NCBI GenBank assembly: GCA_025529335.1
Contig: JAMYHX010000606.1
Span: 1 to 22,406 of the forward strand
From: Rhizopus sp. PT2906
Lineage: Eukaryota; Mucoromycota; Mucoromycetes; Mucorales; Rhizopodaceae
Direction of reading: 5' to 3'
Length of the DNA: 22,406 bases
The notes under the pieces are model-generated. The model had not been told where the DNA came from. It ran no database searches and worked only from the letters and a program-made list of their open reading frames with translations. A program made the translations under genes and the position numbers. Each line of letters starts with the position of its first letter. Position 1 is the stretch's first letter. Of this stretch, positions 1 through 10,615 are shown piece by piece.

Positions 1-915
1 AATCTAGTGACAGTGAGGCATGATGAGGGGAAATGCCATCATGTGCTACGGAAGCATACAGCCCCGGTCTCTGTCCTGATGATCACGCCTGATGAAACGG
101 GTGTAATCAGTGGTTCTTGGGATAAATCAGTCTATGAGTGGGATCTCAACCAGGGTGCTATCATCCGTTCTTATGATGGCCATAATTCACAGTTATCGTC
201 AGCTGAGTACCAACCTATTTACACACCCGAGGACGTTGATTATACTTGGGACAAAAAGAATCCAAATATCTTTTTGACCACCAGTGTAGATGGCGGGTGT
301 TTCATTTGGGATAAACGAGAGAAAGATCCTAGAAAGCTACCATTGCCTAATGGCACACCTCCTTGGTGCTCAAGTGTAAGCGTCTTGCTTTTTCTTGTTT
401 GTTTGCTAATAATGCGATTTTAGGCATGCTGGAGTGCAGATGGCACCAAAATATATGTAGGCAGAAGAAATGGCACAATGGATGAGTATGACTATGCCTC
501 ACAGAAACGAATCAGAAGCTTCCGTATGCCAGCTAACTCTGGACCTGTTTATTCTGTTAAAAGTATGCCTAACGGAAAACAAATTGTGTGGTATGTGTAT
601 GAACATGTGTATGTTTACGAGGTTAATTCATTCCTCCCTTTTTATTAATGCAGTGCATCCAATGATAACATTCGTTTATGGGATACAAGCATAGACTCAG
701 CTTTTACCATTGGATCCGAAATGTCCGACTCAAAGTTGACAAAAACTACATCAACGATTCCATTTACAATCCTGCCTGGTCATCACGGAGGAGCCGTGTC
801 TCAGATGTCGATTAATCCTACTTGTAAATATATGGTGACAGCCTCAGGTAACAGAGGCTGGGAAGGTGCTTCTACCAATGTCTGTTTATTTTATGATATT
901 TTACCTGTTTCATAA
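1..915 (+). CDS. SPT8: Spt8, SAGA complex WD40 subunit (5' end outside window)
   Basis: WD40 beta-propeller subunit of the SAGA coactivator, which in yeast helps deliver TBP to promoters in the nucleus. The reading frame is already open at base 1, so the N-terminus lies outside the window. Exons are 1-375, 424-590 and 654-915; the introns are 48 and 63 nt, and both junctions keep the frame. WD-type motifs are visible: SGSWDKSVYEWDL, DGGCFIWDK, SNDNIRLWD. The C-terminus contains VTASGNRGWEGAST followed by a short tail ending in YDILPVS. The ASGNRGW..GTST-like ending is what I recognise as Spt8 rather than a generic WD40 protein. The gene is followed after only 139 bp by the next gene on the same strand. 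The family assignment is by memory of conserved motifs; another WD40 protein is possible but less likely. Confidence 0.8.
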
Positions 916-1054
916 TACCCGCCTTTTTTTTTGACGAACAACCCGAAAATTTGGGTCCACCAATAAAACAGCCCGCAGAATTAATAGGGCTATTCTAAAG
1001 GATGGTTCACTTCTAAAACACCTCCTTTTTCTGTTGTTTATTTATTTGTTTACT

Positions 1055-2882
1055 ATGGACGGTCATTCGGAAGAGTTTATTTTAACCGACCCTATTTCAA
1101 CAACTTCGGGCAAAATTCGAGGATTCAAAGATGAGACGAATCAAGTACATGTCTTCATGGGCATTCCTTATGCCAAACCGCCTACTGGTTCCCTTCGATT
1201 TCGACCGACGGTTCCACTCGATACTCCCGACACGGAACGCATTTGTACAGCATATCCACCCTCTGCCCCACAGACCAATATGCCATTCGATACGCTCATG
1301 TGTGTTGAGATCAATTACCAGTCCGAAGACTGTCTTTATATGAATATCTGGCGACCTGCACCAGCTACCACTGATAATGCAAAACCGGTCATCGTCTGGT
1401 TTCACCCAGGTGCATGCTTGAGGTACAAAAAGCGATCTTTCTCAATCAGTATGTAACTTTTTTGTTTCTCAGTGGAAGTTGCAGTCAGCCGTTTTGGGAT
1501 GGAACCAATCTTGCTAAAAACGATGTGATTGTTATTAGTTTCAATTATCGGTTAGGGGCGTTAGGTTGGATGTCAATGGATCATCTTTCTTCCGAGTTAA
1601 AAGGAAGTGCTAATTTGGGTCTTTTGGATCAAATAAGTAAGTTTTTGTTATGCACAAAGGAAAAAGAATTCTTTTTTAAAAAAAATAGCTGTATTGAAAT
1701 GGGTACAAAAGAACATTTCGTCCTTTGGAGGCGATCCTAATAATGTCACCGCATTTGGATCTTCTGCAGGAGGTATAAAGCTTGTTATATGATAAACTTG
1801 TCTTGCTAAACAATTATCTAGCCGCCTGTATCATGTCTATCATTCTTTCACCCAACACAGCAGGACTCTTTCATCGCGTCATCTTGCAATCTCCACCTAT
1901 GTTCATGACAAGCCCTCAAGACTGGGCTGAATTCAAGGGCACGATTTTTGCTCGGTCTTTGGGCCTAGATACATCCAACCTCCTGAGTGATCTACAATCG
2001 ATCGAAGTCGAAACCTTTTTAGAGTCACAGACCTTCATGACGACTTGGCCCAACTTTCTTGAAGGATTGGCGCCTATCAGCAGTAGTGTTGACAACTATC
2101 TCCTGTACAACACGCTCATTGAATATTTCTTTCATCGGCCTCTGCCCGCAGGCTACGAGCAACTCGAGATCATAATGGGTTATACAAGAGACGAATTCAA
2201 CTTCTTTTTTCCATTCTTGCCCAACTTTCAAGAGATGGACGAATCTATGTTTGTCCGTACTTATTTTACACATGTCTTTGGCCTCAGAAATGCAAGAAGA
2301 GCGTATGAGATATATAAGCAGGAAATTGTGCCTCCCATGTCACCGCCCTCAGAGGTCGCACGGTACATGTGCTCAGATGTTATGTGCCGTATATCAACCC
2401 TACTAACATCAGAAAACTTGGTAAAGCACGGACACAAGGTATACGTCTATCAGTGGGATTATGAATCAAACGATGTCCAGAACGTGATTAAGGCTGCACA
2501 CATGGTCGACTCGATCTTTTCTTGGGATAACTTGGCCCATTGGACAGAAAACCCTTTCCTTGGTCCTGGTGATGAGTACGAAAGAGATAGGGTTGCAAAA
2601 CAGATATCTCGTTCCATCGTTCAGTTTGCAAAGACAGGAGATCCTAATCATGACGGTATACCCCTCTGGCCTACGCATAGTCTAGAAGAAAGAAGCGCTA
2701 TAGTATTCGATCGAGAAGTTCGAGTTGAAAACAACATGTATCAGACAGGTGTTCATCTCTGGAAGACAATACTCAAGGATTACGTTACGAATCCTTTATT
2801 CCCCATCAAACCTAAAACAAAAGATACGCCCAAGGATGATGCCTTGGAAGGCATAAACAAGAGACGAAGAGTTGATGAATAA
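1055..2882 (+). CDS. Type-B carboxylesterase/lipase (COesterase family), 558 aa
   Basis: Alpha/beta-hydrolase of the carboxylesterase/cholinesterase family, expected to hydrolyse carboxyl esters. Exons are 1055-1422, 1473-1636, 1689-1772 and 1822-2882; the introns are 49-52 nt and the total is 559 codons including stop. Start ATG 1055 precedes DGHSEEF, and no signal peptide is visible, so a cytosolic enzyme is likely. The triad is complete with classical spacing: Ser203 in GSSAG, Glu330 in GYTRDEF and His432 in AAHMVDS. Other family signatures are GIPYAKPPTGSLRF, SEDCLYMNIW and ISFNYRLGALGW. Oddities: the oxyanion-loop HGGG is HPGA (residues 117-120), the residue before the nucleophile is Ser instead of the usual Glu, and the protein ends in a basic KRRRVDE tail. 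It is convergent with the Myb-type gene 121 bp downstream. The physiological substrate cannot be read from sequence. Confidence 0.9.
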
Positions 2883-3003
2883 TAGAAAGAAAGAAAAAAA
2901 AGGGCCCTTTATTAGTTTAAAAAAGTAGAATAAATAAGACATCTTTGTATGTATAGAAATATGTATAAAAGCAACTTTCATAAATATATTACACTTGTGT
3001 GGT

Positions 3004-4878
3004 TTACTGTTTCTGCTTTGATTGATACTGATCAAAGGGAATAATCTGCGGTTCCTGTTGATCTTTTGTATGGCCATGTTGTTCATGGTATCGAAGTCCA
3101 TTTGCTGTTCTATAGGCTTTTTTACAATTCACTACTGCACATCGATAGGGTTTATCCTCTCCAAGAAGATTTGAATGACCATGACCTGTGGTTCCTTTGG
3201 CATCTTTTAGATGGTACTGAAGTCCATTGATATTCTTGTACTTCTTTGCGCAATTTGCCATGGCACATCGGTAGGGCTTGTCGATGCCTTCTAAATTTGG
3301 ATGTGCTTTCTTCATATGATAGAATAATGCCGTAGATGATGAGAACTCTGCATAACAGCCAGGTATATCACATCCGTACGGTGTAAGTCCATCCTTAAAT
3401 TCGTCGTCCATTTGATTGCTAGGTGCAGCCGTGTAATGTATTAGGACATCATTACTACTGTTATTGTTTGGATTGTTGTTGTGCATAGTTGATGGCGCTG
3501 TAGCCGCATTGTTATCGCTGGTAGTATTAGAAAGTAACTGTGTCATTGTACTGGTATGTGTGGTATTTACTGTAGGTGCCATGTTGGCATTATGCGTTGT
3601 AGTTGTTGAATTTACAAGATTGTCATTATTATATGCTGGGTTATTATTTAACAGAGAGGTATTATTGTTATCATTGTTACAAAATGGCTGCAATCGCTGA
3701 GAGTCGGACTTGGCTAATGTATGGTTCACGAATGGTATATTCACTTGTTTGTCTTTTTTCATCTGCATCATCCTCTGTAGTTTTCTCCATCGATTTCTGC
3801 AATGTAGGCCAGGCCTGCCTTCAAAGAAGTAGGCAATTTTTTGCCACTGTGATCCGTACTCTTCGTATTTTTCCATTAGTCTCTTATCCTCTTCAGCTGT
3901 CCATTCTGATCGATCGATACTTGGATCCAGACTTTCTCTCCATCGTTTGGCGCATTGATCATCTGTTCTGCCTTCAAGCATATCGGCAATTTTACTCCAT
4001 TGGTTTGGGTATTTGCTGACTCCTTCTCTCAATAACTGGTCTTCTTCATCTGTCCAGGCACCCTTTCGAAGGGAAGGATCAAGTGAGTGAAACCACCGTT
4101 TTCGACAGTTCTTATTGGTTCGCCCCGGAACACAGGCTGCAATCTTGCTCCACTTTTCAGTCTTGTCGCCATAAAGCTGTACAGCAAGTCGAAGCAGGTT
4201 ATCTTCCTCTGGTGTCCAAGGTGCACGTTCTCTAGAAGGTCGTGGTGAGCCCTTGAGGGGTTTTTTAGAGGCTAATAAATAAGTGTGATGATTGGCAGAG
4301 GGATGGTTCTGTAAAGGTGCAATCTTGATAGGTGTAGCATTGAGTGGTGGTAATGTATTGATTGTTGTCTTGGCTATTAAAGGGGAAGGATGAACATGTC
4401 CACTGTTGCTGCTATTACCTTGCAAGATAGAATCATAGATTGAGCTTTCTTGAGTCAGACTGCTGACTATATCTTGTTCTGAATTTATCTATATTGATAA
4501 ATAAGAAAAAATCAGGATTACCCTTGACACACACACGCCAATTGATATGTTAACAAAAGACTTACGGTATGAAAAGAATTGAAAGTCTGTAGTTCGTTTC
4601 TATTGTTGTTATTGTTGTTATTATTGTCCTGCATGAGATCTTGGCATGACGTAGGATCAAACGTGTTATGAGTATGTTGATCAAATGTTGTAGGATAACG
4701 AATGGTAAATTCATTGGCTAATTGACTGAAATGTTCGTCCTGTTGTTGACAGTCAAAGTAAATAGGTTTCCCATCCTGTTCTGTTTGACCAGAAGAATGT
4801 TCAAAGGAATAGATCTGTTGATACTAGAGACAAAATTAAGGATGGAATATAGTTGTATTGAATACTTGTTATTACCAT
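3004..4878 (-). CDS. Transcription factor with three Myb repeats and three C2H2-type zinc fingers, 581 aa
   Basis: Predicted nuclear DNA-binding protein. Exons in transcription order are 4878-4876, 4823-4566 and 4488-3004; the introns of 52 and 77 nt are both phase 0. The first coding exon would be the ATG alone, followed immediately by a GTAATA donor. Residues about 88-175 and 330-450 are low complexity with Asn runs. Three tandem Myb/SANT repeats lie at about 176-223, 229-276 and 281-324, with repeats such as WTDEEDQLLREGVSKY and RTDDQCAKRW. Three C-terminal fingers are at about 460-483, 494-525 and 536-560. The last two carry the NGLxYH...GH pattern (KNINGLQYH, RTANGLRYHEQHGH) typical of Sfp1/JAZF1-type fingers. 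The exon 1 choice rests on the frame and on the pyrimidine-rich leader upstream; a longer N-terminus reaching 5169 is open but looks like promoter. Target genes are unknown. Confidence 0.85.
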
Positions 4879-5211
4879 TAACAGAACTCGTTGCTGTTTC
4901 ACAATCAAAAAAATTGAATAGGAAGAGAAAAAAAAAGGATCAATTTGTGTGGAGAAAAAAAGATCTTCAGCTAAAAGGGGGTACTTTAATTTTGAGTGAT
5001 GACGCTTCCTGCGGGGTTGCAATCGTCCAAAGGTATAGTTTTTTGGGTATCTTTCTTTTAAATTCTCTGTGTATGTATGTGTGCGTGTGAAAGGCCACTC
5101 CATAGTTGGTGGGTTTATGACAGAAATGAAATTTTTGTAAGAATTGAGTAGATCTTTTTCATTTTGCATACTGTACAGTGTTTTGTGTTTAAAAATTCAA
5201 GACTTATGGCT

Positions 5212-5268
5212 AGCCAATCAAAAATTCCTCCGTGCATCCAAACTTTTAGTCAGCCAATCAAATATTCC
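5212..5268. promoter_or_regulatory. Pair of CCAAT boxes in 17-bp direct repeats
   Basis: AGCCAATCAAAAATTCC (5212-5228) recurs 40 bp later as AGCCAATCAAATATTCC (5252-5268), differing at one base. AGCCAATCA matches the CCAAT-binding (Hap/NF-Y) consensus. The pair sits about 335-390 bp upstream of the Myb-factor start codon, so it probably belongs to that promoter, although the gene to the right is also possible. Confidence 0.45.
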
Positions 5269-5625
5269 CTGTCATCATTAAAGCTTTCGATCAAGAGACT
5301 CAAAAAATCTTTTTGTGACATTGAAGCAAGCTTTTCTTACCTGTGTTGTATACAGGCCTAGGTAAGTCTAGTGTTATTATGTAATTACCTTTTGAAATAT
5401 TCTTAATAAATGATACTTTAGTGATTCATTGTACCTTAGTGGTACTGCACACTCGAATATTCTTATATTCGATGCAAGCATTATATATGACGACATGCGT
5501 ACCATTCTGATAATTCTATGTTAGTTTATTCTATACAAGGATCAATGACAAACTTATAGAGGGAGCTAGTGAAGATAGAATAATCTGCATAGTCGCAATA
5601 TTTAATTAACTCAGCTATTAACACC

Positions 5626-5635
5626 TATATAAAAG
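5626..5635 (+). promoter_or_regulatory. TATA-like element upstream of the decayed gene
   Basis: TATATAAAAG lies about 185 bp before the first codon remnants at 5811 and is followed by a pyrimidine-rich stretch near 5700-5745. This is a typical fungal promoter arrangement, but the downstream gene appears broken, so the element may be a relic. Confidence 0.4.
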
Positions 5636-5810
5636 CTCAGTGTATTCATTAATAAAAGAGAATCGAATTTTTGGGAACAGTCGGTAAATCTGATTACTTC
5701 TAGTCTTTATTCCCATTGTTTTTGTTTTTATCTTTCTTTTTTTTAATTTTAAGTATATTCAATACCTCTGAATATCACAACCTATAGATACACACTATAT
5801 CTTTGTCTAG

Positions 5811-6826
5811 AAATGCCTTTCATGATATAGAAAAGCTCCCCAAATCTTTACTTGTGGAGTTGCTGGATCTTGTAGTATTAATCGATCAAGAAAGAATGAC
5901 CAGGTTGGAAGCTCAAGCACATCTTACGCAGAAGCAGCATCAGCTGGGATTGTATGAAAGAAAGCTGGTTGGATACCTTTTGAAAGCTATTCAAGAGTTA
6001 ACATCTGTGACTCCTGAGAATGGTGTTCTTGAAACGAAGCTATGCTCAAGATACTTGTTGGCAGTTTTTCGCTCTCTTTTTGAAGATCTGGAGGATACAG
6101 AATCAAAAGCCATCTTTGATTTTACATCAACGCTGAATGAGGAATCATCAATAGCATTGAAATATACGAACAAAAGAACAAATGGTATTATAAGTTCTCA
6201 TGGTAACAAAACAATTGGTTTTATAGAGGTAAAGCCTGTTGTGTTTACATAAATCACACATCTCTTAATTCTCTATTATTCATTCTCAGCTAATAGACGA
6301 CGTCAGACATTTACAGTCGTCACCTCTCATATATATTCAGGTCGTACCCCACATTTATTAGTTCTTCTCTCAACTTTAAATAAAGAATAGCAATTGTTAG
6401 CTATTGACTTCTACTGTTCTTATAGATAAAAATACAACAAAGCCGTTAAGTGATGCAGCTGCCAAATGCAAGATCAATCTGGATGTGTATCGTTTAGGCG
6501 TATTTTGCAAGAATGCCATTGATGCCCATAACTTGAAATGCGCAATGGCCGTGCAAGCTGTGGGTACGAATATCACTTTTTTTTTTCTTGTGGAGCGTCA
6601 TGGTAAAATATTTACGATGACAGAGCTACACCATCTTCGTTTCCCAACGTTAATTACAGAACTTGCATCCTTTTTTGGATATTTTGACAAGCTTTTGGAA
6701 GTTGTCAAAATATTTTAAAGTCGATGTATTGAAAACAACACAAGTAGCGATGGTTTTACTTCATCTATTGTCAACCAGAGTGCCAATAGAAAAAGAAAAT
6801 CCCATAGTCAATACAGTTATTTTTGA
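5811..6826 (+). pseudogene. Decayed member of a multicopy mucoralean gene family
   Basis: Two coding blocks look like one protein family that I recall as abundant in Mucorales but without a known function. The first (5811-6252) has LIDQERMTRLEAQAHLTQKQ and ends near TIGFIEVKP. The second (about 6401-6715) has YRLGVFCKNAID, MAVQAVGTNITFF and HGKIFTMTELHHLRFP. Lesions: the only nearby ATG (5813) is one base out of frame with the block. The first block runs into a stop at 6250-6252, unless it is spliced from 6229, which would cut the E-V-K motif. An in-frame TAA at 6716-6718 interrupts a frame that otherwise continues 35 codons to a TGA at 6824. The G-x-x-E-V-K string recalls PD-(D/E)xK nucleases, but this is inference. 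Alternative: a working gene with an unusual intron (6229-6400) and a shorter C-terminus. Confidence 0.6.
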
Positions 6827-6856
6827 TTTTGTATCGTCCTCTTTTAAATTTATGTT

Positions 6857-7069
6857 TCAAAATATATAATGACCACAATTTAAGCAATCTTTTGAAGTAA
6901 CTGTTTTGCATGCATCAACGATACGAGGTGTTAACCCGTCACCTTTCTTATGCGGGTTACGGCGCGGATCACGTTTTTGAATCTTCGCCCAGCATTCTTC
7001 TATGGGATTAAGAAATAGAGAGTAAGGTGTCATGAATAGGCTTGTATCATCGTTTATTGATAGCATCAA
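6857..7069 (-). mobile_element. Tc1/mariner transposase remnant (C-terminal part)
   Basis: The minus-strand frame reads TPYSLFLNPIEECWAKIQ, then GLTPRIVDACKTVTSKDCLN. This is the hallmark C-terminal block of Tc1/mariner DDE transposases (YSPxLNPIEExW, containing the third acidic catalytic residue). Only about 60 residues survive, and no N-terminal helix-turn-helix, first two acidic residues or terminal inverted repeats are visible nearby. It lies 30 bp beyond the decayed gene on the left and in the opposite orientation. A second copy of the same block is at 17143. Confidence 0.8.
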
Positions 7070-7374
7070 CTGGGAATCGAGATAGATAGAAAAGTGAGTT
7101 AGCAGCGTTCAAAGATCTGAAGAAATAGAAACTGAAAAAATTCATTATATATTATCTGAAAACAAAGCGTGGCACGAAAGGGCCTTTACCACCTCATCTT
7201 CTCCTTCCACTTCGGCAACTGTTTGAATTTCAAACGTAAAACACTGTACAAACCTACATGCCTTTTATTATTACCTTTTTTTTTTTACTTTTTATCATAT
7301 AATACAAAATTCAGATGTATTATGCTCATGTTACCTTTGAATTGATGATTATGTCTGCTTGCTTGATATATTGT
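7070..7374. other. Intergenic stretch downstream of the RG-rich gene
   Basis: It holds a T-rich run near 7275-7290, on the 3' side of the RG-rich gene. A short minus-strand open stretch (7264-7145, 39 codons) contains FEIQTVAEVEGEDEVVKAL. It looks coding but has no ATG and no recognised family, and may be another relic. Nothing else is seen. Confidence 0.4.
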
Positions 7375-9301
7375 TTAATGCGATGATCTTCTACCTTCTC
7401 TACCTTTGCCAAAGCTTCTACGTCCTCTTTGTGGACTGCCTTGTTGACTTCCCTGTGGACTATGACTCTTTGCAAAGCTTTGCCAATTAGAAGTTGCCTT
7501 ATCGTCGTTACTTTCGTCATCTTTTTGCTTGCTACCATTGCTGCTTCCTTGCTTCCATTGTCTACCGTGTTTTTGATCACGCTTTCCTCGCTTCCATTGA
7601 CCACTTCGATCTCTTTCGCCTCTGCCTTCTTTCTTAGTGCCTTCTGCTTCTTGACCCTTGACATCATAGTCTTCTGCCCATGCATTCGCGCCCCATTTTA
7701 CATTCTTGTCTTTATCATCTGTTTGTTCCTCAGCGTTTTCCCAACTAATGTTTCTCCAGGATTCATCTTGTTCTTTTGTACTCACTGATACATCATCCCA
7801 GCCACTTGGTTCTATTTTTTCCTTGACTACTTCATGAATATCATTTGTCTTTCCATTTTCCTCTGTTTCTTTTGTCTGATCCTCAACTTGTTCTGTTTGC
7901 ACATTTGTTTGTTCTGCCTTCCTATTGAGTTGACTGATATTTGATTCATTCTGTTTATTGTCTTGGGGAGCTTCAATTTGTATTTTTGTATCTTGTTCTG
8001 TTAGCTTTTCTGGTTGCGTATTTGCTTCTTGTTTTTTATCATGTTTCACATTTGCCTCTTGATCATCTTTTTGTTTATCTTGCTTGTCTGTGCTTTGCTT
8101 TTGCTCCTTGCGCTCATTTGCTTGCTTTGATTCTATAGAGGATACCACATTAGAAGCATCTTCTGCATCCGCAAACTGATCAAGGTTATCGAATGTAAAT
8201 ATCTTCTCTTGGCATGGACTTGTTAAAGATGTAAATATGCCATTAGTTGCTTGCGTTGCCAAGGATCTTGAGGTATTAAGAATAGGAGATAACACTTGTT
8301 TTTCTAGCTTCTCAACTTGTACATCCCTTTCCCCACTCTCTTGTTTCTCAGTCTGTACGCTCTTTTCATCATTCTCTTGTAGGTTAGTTTGTAAATTCTC
8401 CTGCTTGTTATCTTGACCACTTTCCAAATTAGTAGTAACCGTAGATACTTCCTCAGGTTGAGGTTTATCTTGAGACTTATTTTCTGGGGCAGTGGGTTCT
8501 GCGGGGCTTGATGTACTTGTCGAAAAGGGAGTGGGGCCCATAAATCCTCCAGGGACAACGTTTGGCATCATGAAAGGGTATAAGTGAGAAGTATCTATCA
8601 TACTTGTATAAGGCATCATAATCCAAACTTGTGGGGAATGATCCGTAGGCGTTGACTGTATTTCGGTTGTAGGGAATGGTTGATGCTGCAAACCAGTTTG
8701 TTTGATTAAGTCTTTAATTGCACTTGAGATATATTTGAATGTCGTTTTGAACCCAGGACCAACAGGTTCATCTCGCTCACGCGTAAGTGCCGTGATAATA
8801 TCAAATATGATTTGGCTGTTTGCACTCTTCAGTTTCTCATCGGATCCAACAGCATACAAGGAAGCAGTGATTAATTTGTCACAGAGATATCTTACAGCTA
8901 AAGGTTCAAGTGCAGGATATTTCTCAGAAATGATGCCAAAGTAACCTTGTTGAGCCAATCGAACGAGATAAAAGAACTGAAGGGTTGAGAAAAAGTCTTG
9001 CTCTTTATAAAACTTTTTAGGTTTGTAACCAGCAGCGTTTTCTTTCATGGCTTCTAATCTTGTAATTAATTTCTTATTCACTGCATATTCCTCAACAACT
9101 TGATTTTCTTCTTCAGTTGGAATATGACCCATATCTTTTTTTGCTAATATCCTATATGCTTCACGCTATTGATACATTAGTTTCAAATGTTGCCGTGTTT
9201 ATATTATACAAAATACTCGCCACTTTCTCTCTCAAAGATTCGATTTCACTGTCAAGAAACTTTTCTGTAAATTTCCTTTTAGCTTGAAGAGGAACTACCA
9301 T
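7375..9301 (-). CDS. Unassigned protein with helical N-terminus, Q/E-rich middle and RG-rich tail, 617 aa
   Basis: Exons in transcription order are 9301-9217 and 9143-7375; the 73-nt intron joins VATKKDMGH in frame, and an in-frame stop lies upstream of the ATG at 9301. Without the first exon the protein would begin at the ATG of 9132. The N-terminal 170 residues are ordered and probably helical, with KFTEKFLDSEIESLREKVA and YKPKKFYKEQDFFSTLQFFY. The middle is hydrophilic and dominated by Q, E, K, D and N, including repeated EKQE/QTEQ patterns. The last 100 residues are rich in W, K, R and G and end in RGRRSFGKGREGRRSS. An ordered helical head followed by a disordered RG tail is a layout seen in RNA-granule proteins such as caprin. 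I cannot confirm homology and leave the function open. Confidence 0.8.
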
Positions 9302-10563
9302 GTCAACTATGTTTGATCTATTTTAAAGGAAAAATGGAAAAAACGACAGGAAAATGCAGAAGCTGTTGCTTTTTTATTTGGTTTAAACTCAGATTACTTA
9401 TGCTTTTAGCGAATACGTTTAAACTTCTATTGGGTGAACGATTATAGTACATTTTTCCCACCTAAGGCAGGTCAAAAAGGGAAGGAAAGTGGCTAACTAA
9501 AAACAGCCCTTTTGGGCCAAAGATAGAAATGCTGTTGTAAGGAGTAAATGGGATCAAGTGTAAGGCACACTAGCGAGAAGGAGAGGAGGGGCTCTATTCA
9601 AAATATTTTTACCCAAGGTGAGTAGGCGGAAGTTAAGCGTGATGTAGGTGATTGAGTTCGTATAGGATTATGCATATAAATGGCCAATTGGGGGCTCATA
9701 AGAGTGTTGTGCTAAAAGGGTAGGGTTTCTTGATAGGTGGGCATATTTAAAAGGGAGGATAATGGGTCAGAAATAGTTCCGGACATCATGAGTTGACAGT
9801 GATTTCTGATTAATATCAATGGAAGTATGACTGTTGAAAAAGTCACTGTAGTAAGTCAACCAGCTACTTATATAAGATCCAAAGAAATACAGTTAAGCTA
9901 TTTTGCCTACTCATTTGTCTATTAGATATTGCTGGTATTGTCATCGAGTATTGCTGTAGTGAAAAAGAGATATCCCCTACTATTTGCTTCTCATAATATC
10001 CGCATTTCATTATTCCTAGTAATGGTGAATCATAATAAACACCAAGTTTAAAGAATAAAATCATTGTTCATTAACTTGTGATTCAAGTACAATAATGGCA
10101 CTCAAATCAACCAAGAGGTCATATTCAGAATACTGATTAACTATTCATATGCTTGAAAAACTCAATTCGTACCTTGTTGGTCTATAAAGCGTCTCATAGG
10201 TAACACTTGTTTTTCATGTGTCATTTATTAAAATACTCATGAATATCACAATTTACTTATAAAATACGAAATATCAACTTAAAAAACAAAGTATCAGAAA
10301 ACATGATATCATATCCTATTTAACAGATATTAGCTTCCTTCATATATGCAATAACAGAGATTCATCGGTTTGAAACATTTCATGATAGAGCTGGGTCACC
10401 CGTTACTATTTATGGAAAGCACTACAGGGTCAAAATAAAGCTTGAGAAATTCAGTCTTTAATCCTATTGTGACAATGGATGAATTATGTCAGAAAACAAA
10501 AGAGAGATAAAAGCAAAACTTTATTGTTAAAATGAGTTGTTTATGCGAATGGAACTCAAGCAA

Positions 10564-10566
<3 letters not shown>

Positions 10567-10613
<47 letters not shown>
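10567..10613 (+). repeat. 47-nt poly-A homopolymer
   Basis: An uninterrupted run of 47 A residues lies between GCAAGGT and CTGTGG. It could be a retroposition tail, a slippage-expanded tract or an assembly artefact. I saw no obvious target-site duplication or upstream element body. Confidence 0.9.

Positions 10614-10615
<2 letters not shown>

Larger units (their letters stand above)
4879..5810. other. Intergenic promoter region between the Myb factor and the decayed gene
   Basis: This 0.93-kb stretch holds no convincing gene. On the minus-strand side of the Myb factor it has poly-pyrimidine runs (about 4905-4970), typical of fungal leaders. Further up is a pair of CCAAT motifs. On the other side are two adjacent small hairpins near 5431-5472 and a TATA-like element at 5626. 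The open frames on both strands here lack recognisable domains, and I regard them as chance. Confidence 0.6.

Noticed and set aside
4879..5169. N-terminal extension of the Myb factor to an ATG at 5169
   Set aside because: The frame is open, but the sequence is pyrimidine-tract-rich and low in codon structure, with promoter-like features; the intron after ATG 4876-4878 gives a cleaner model.
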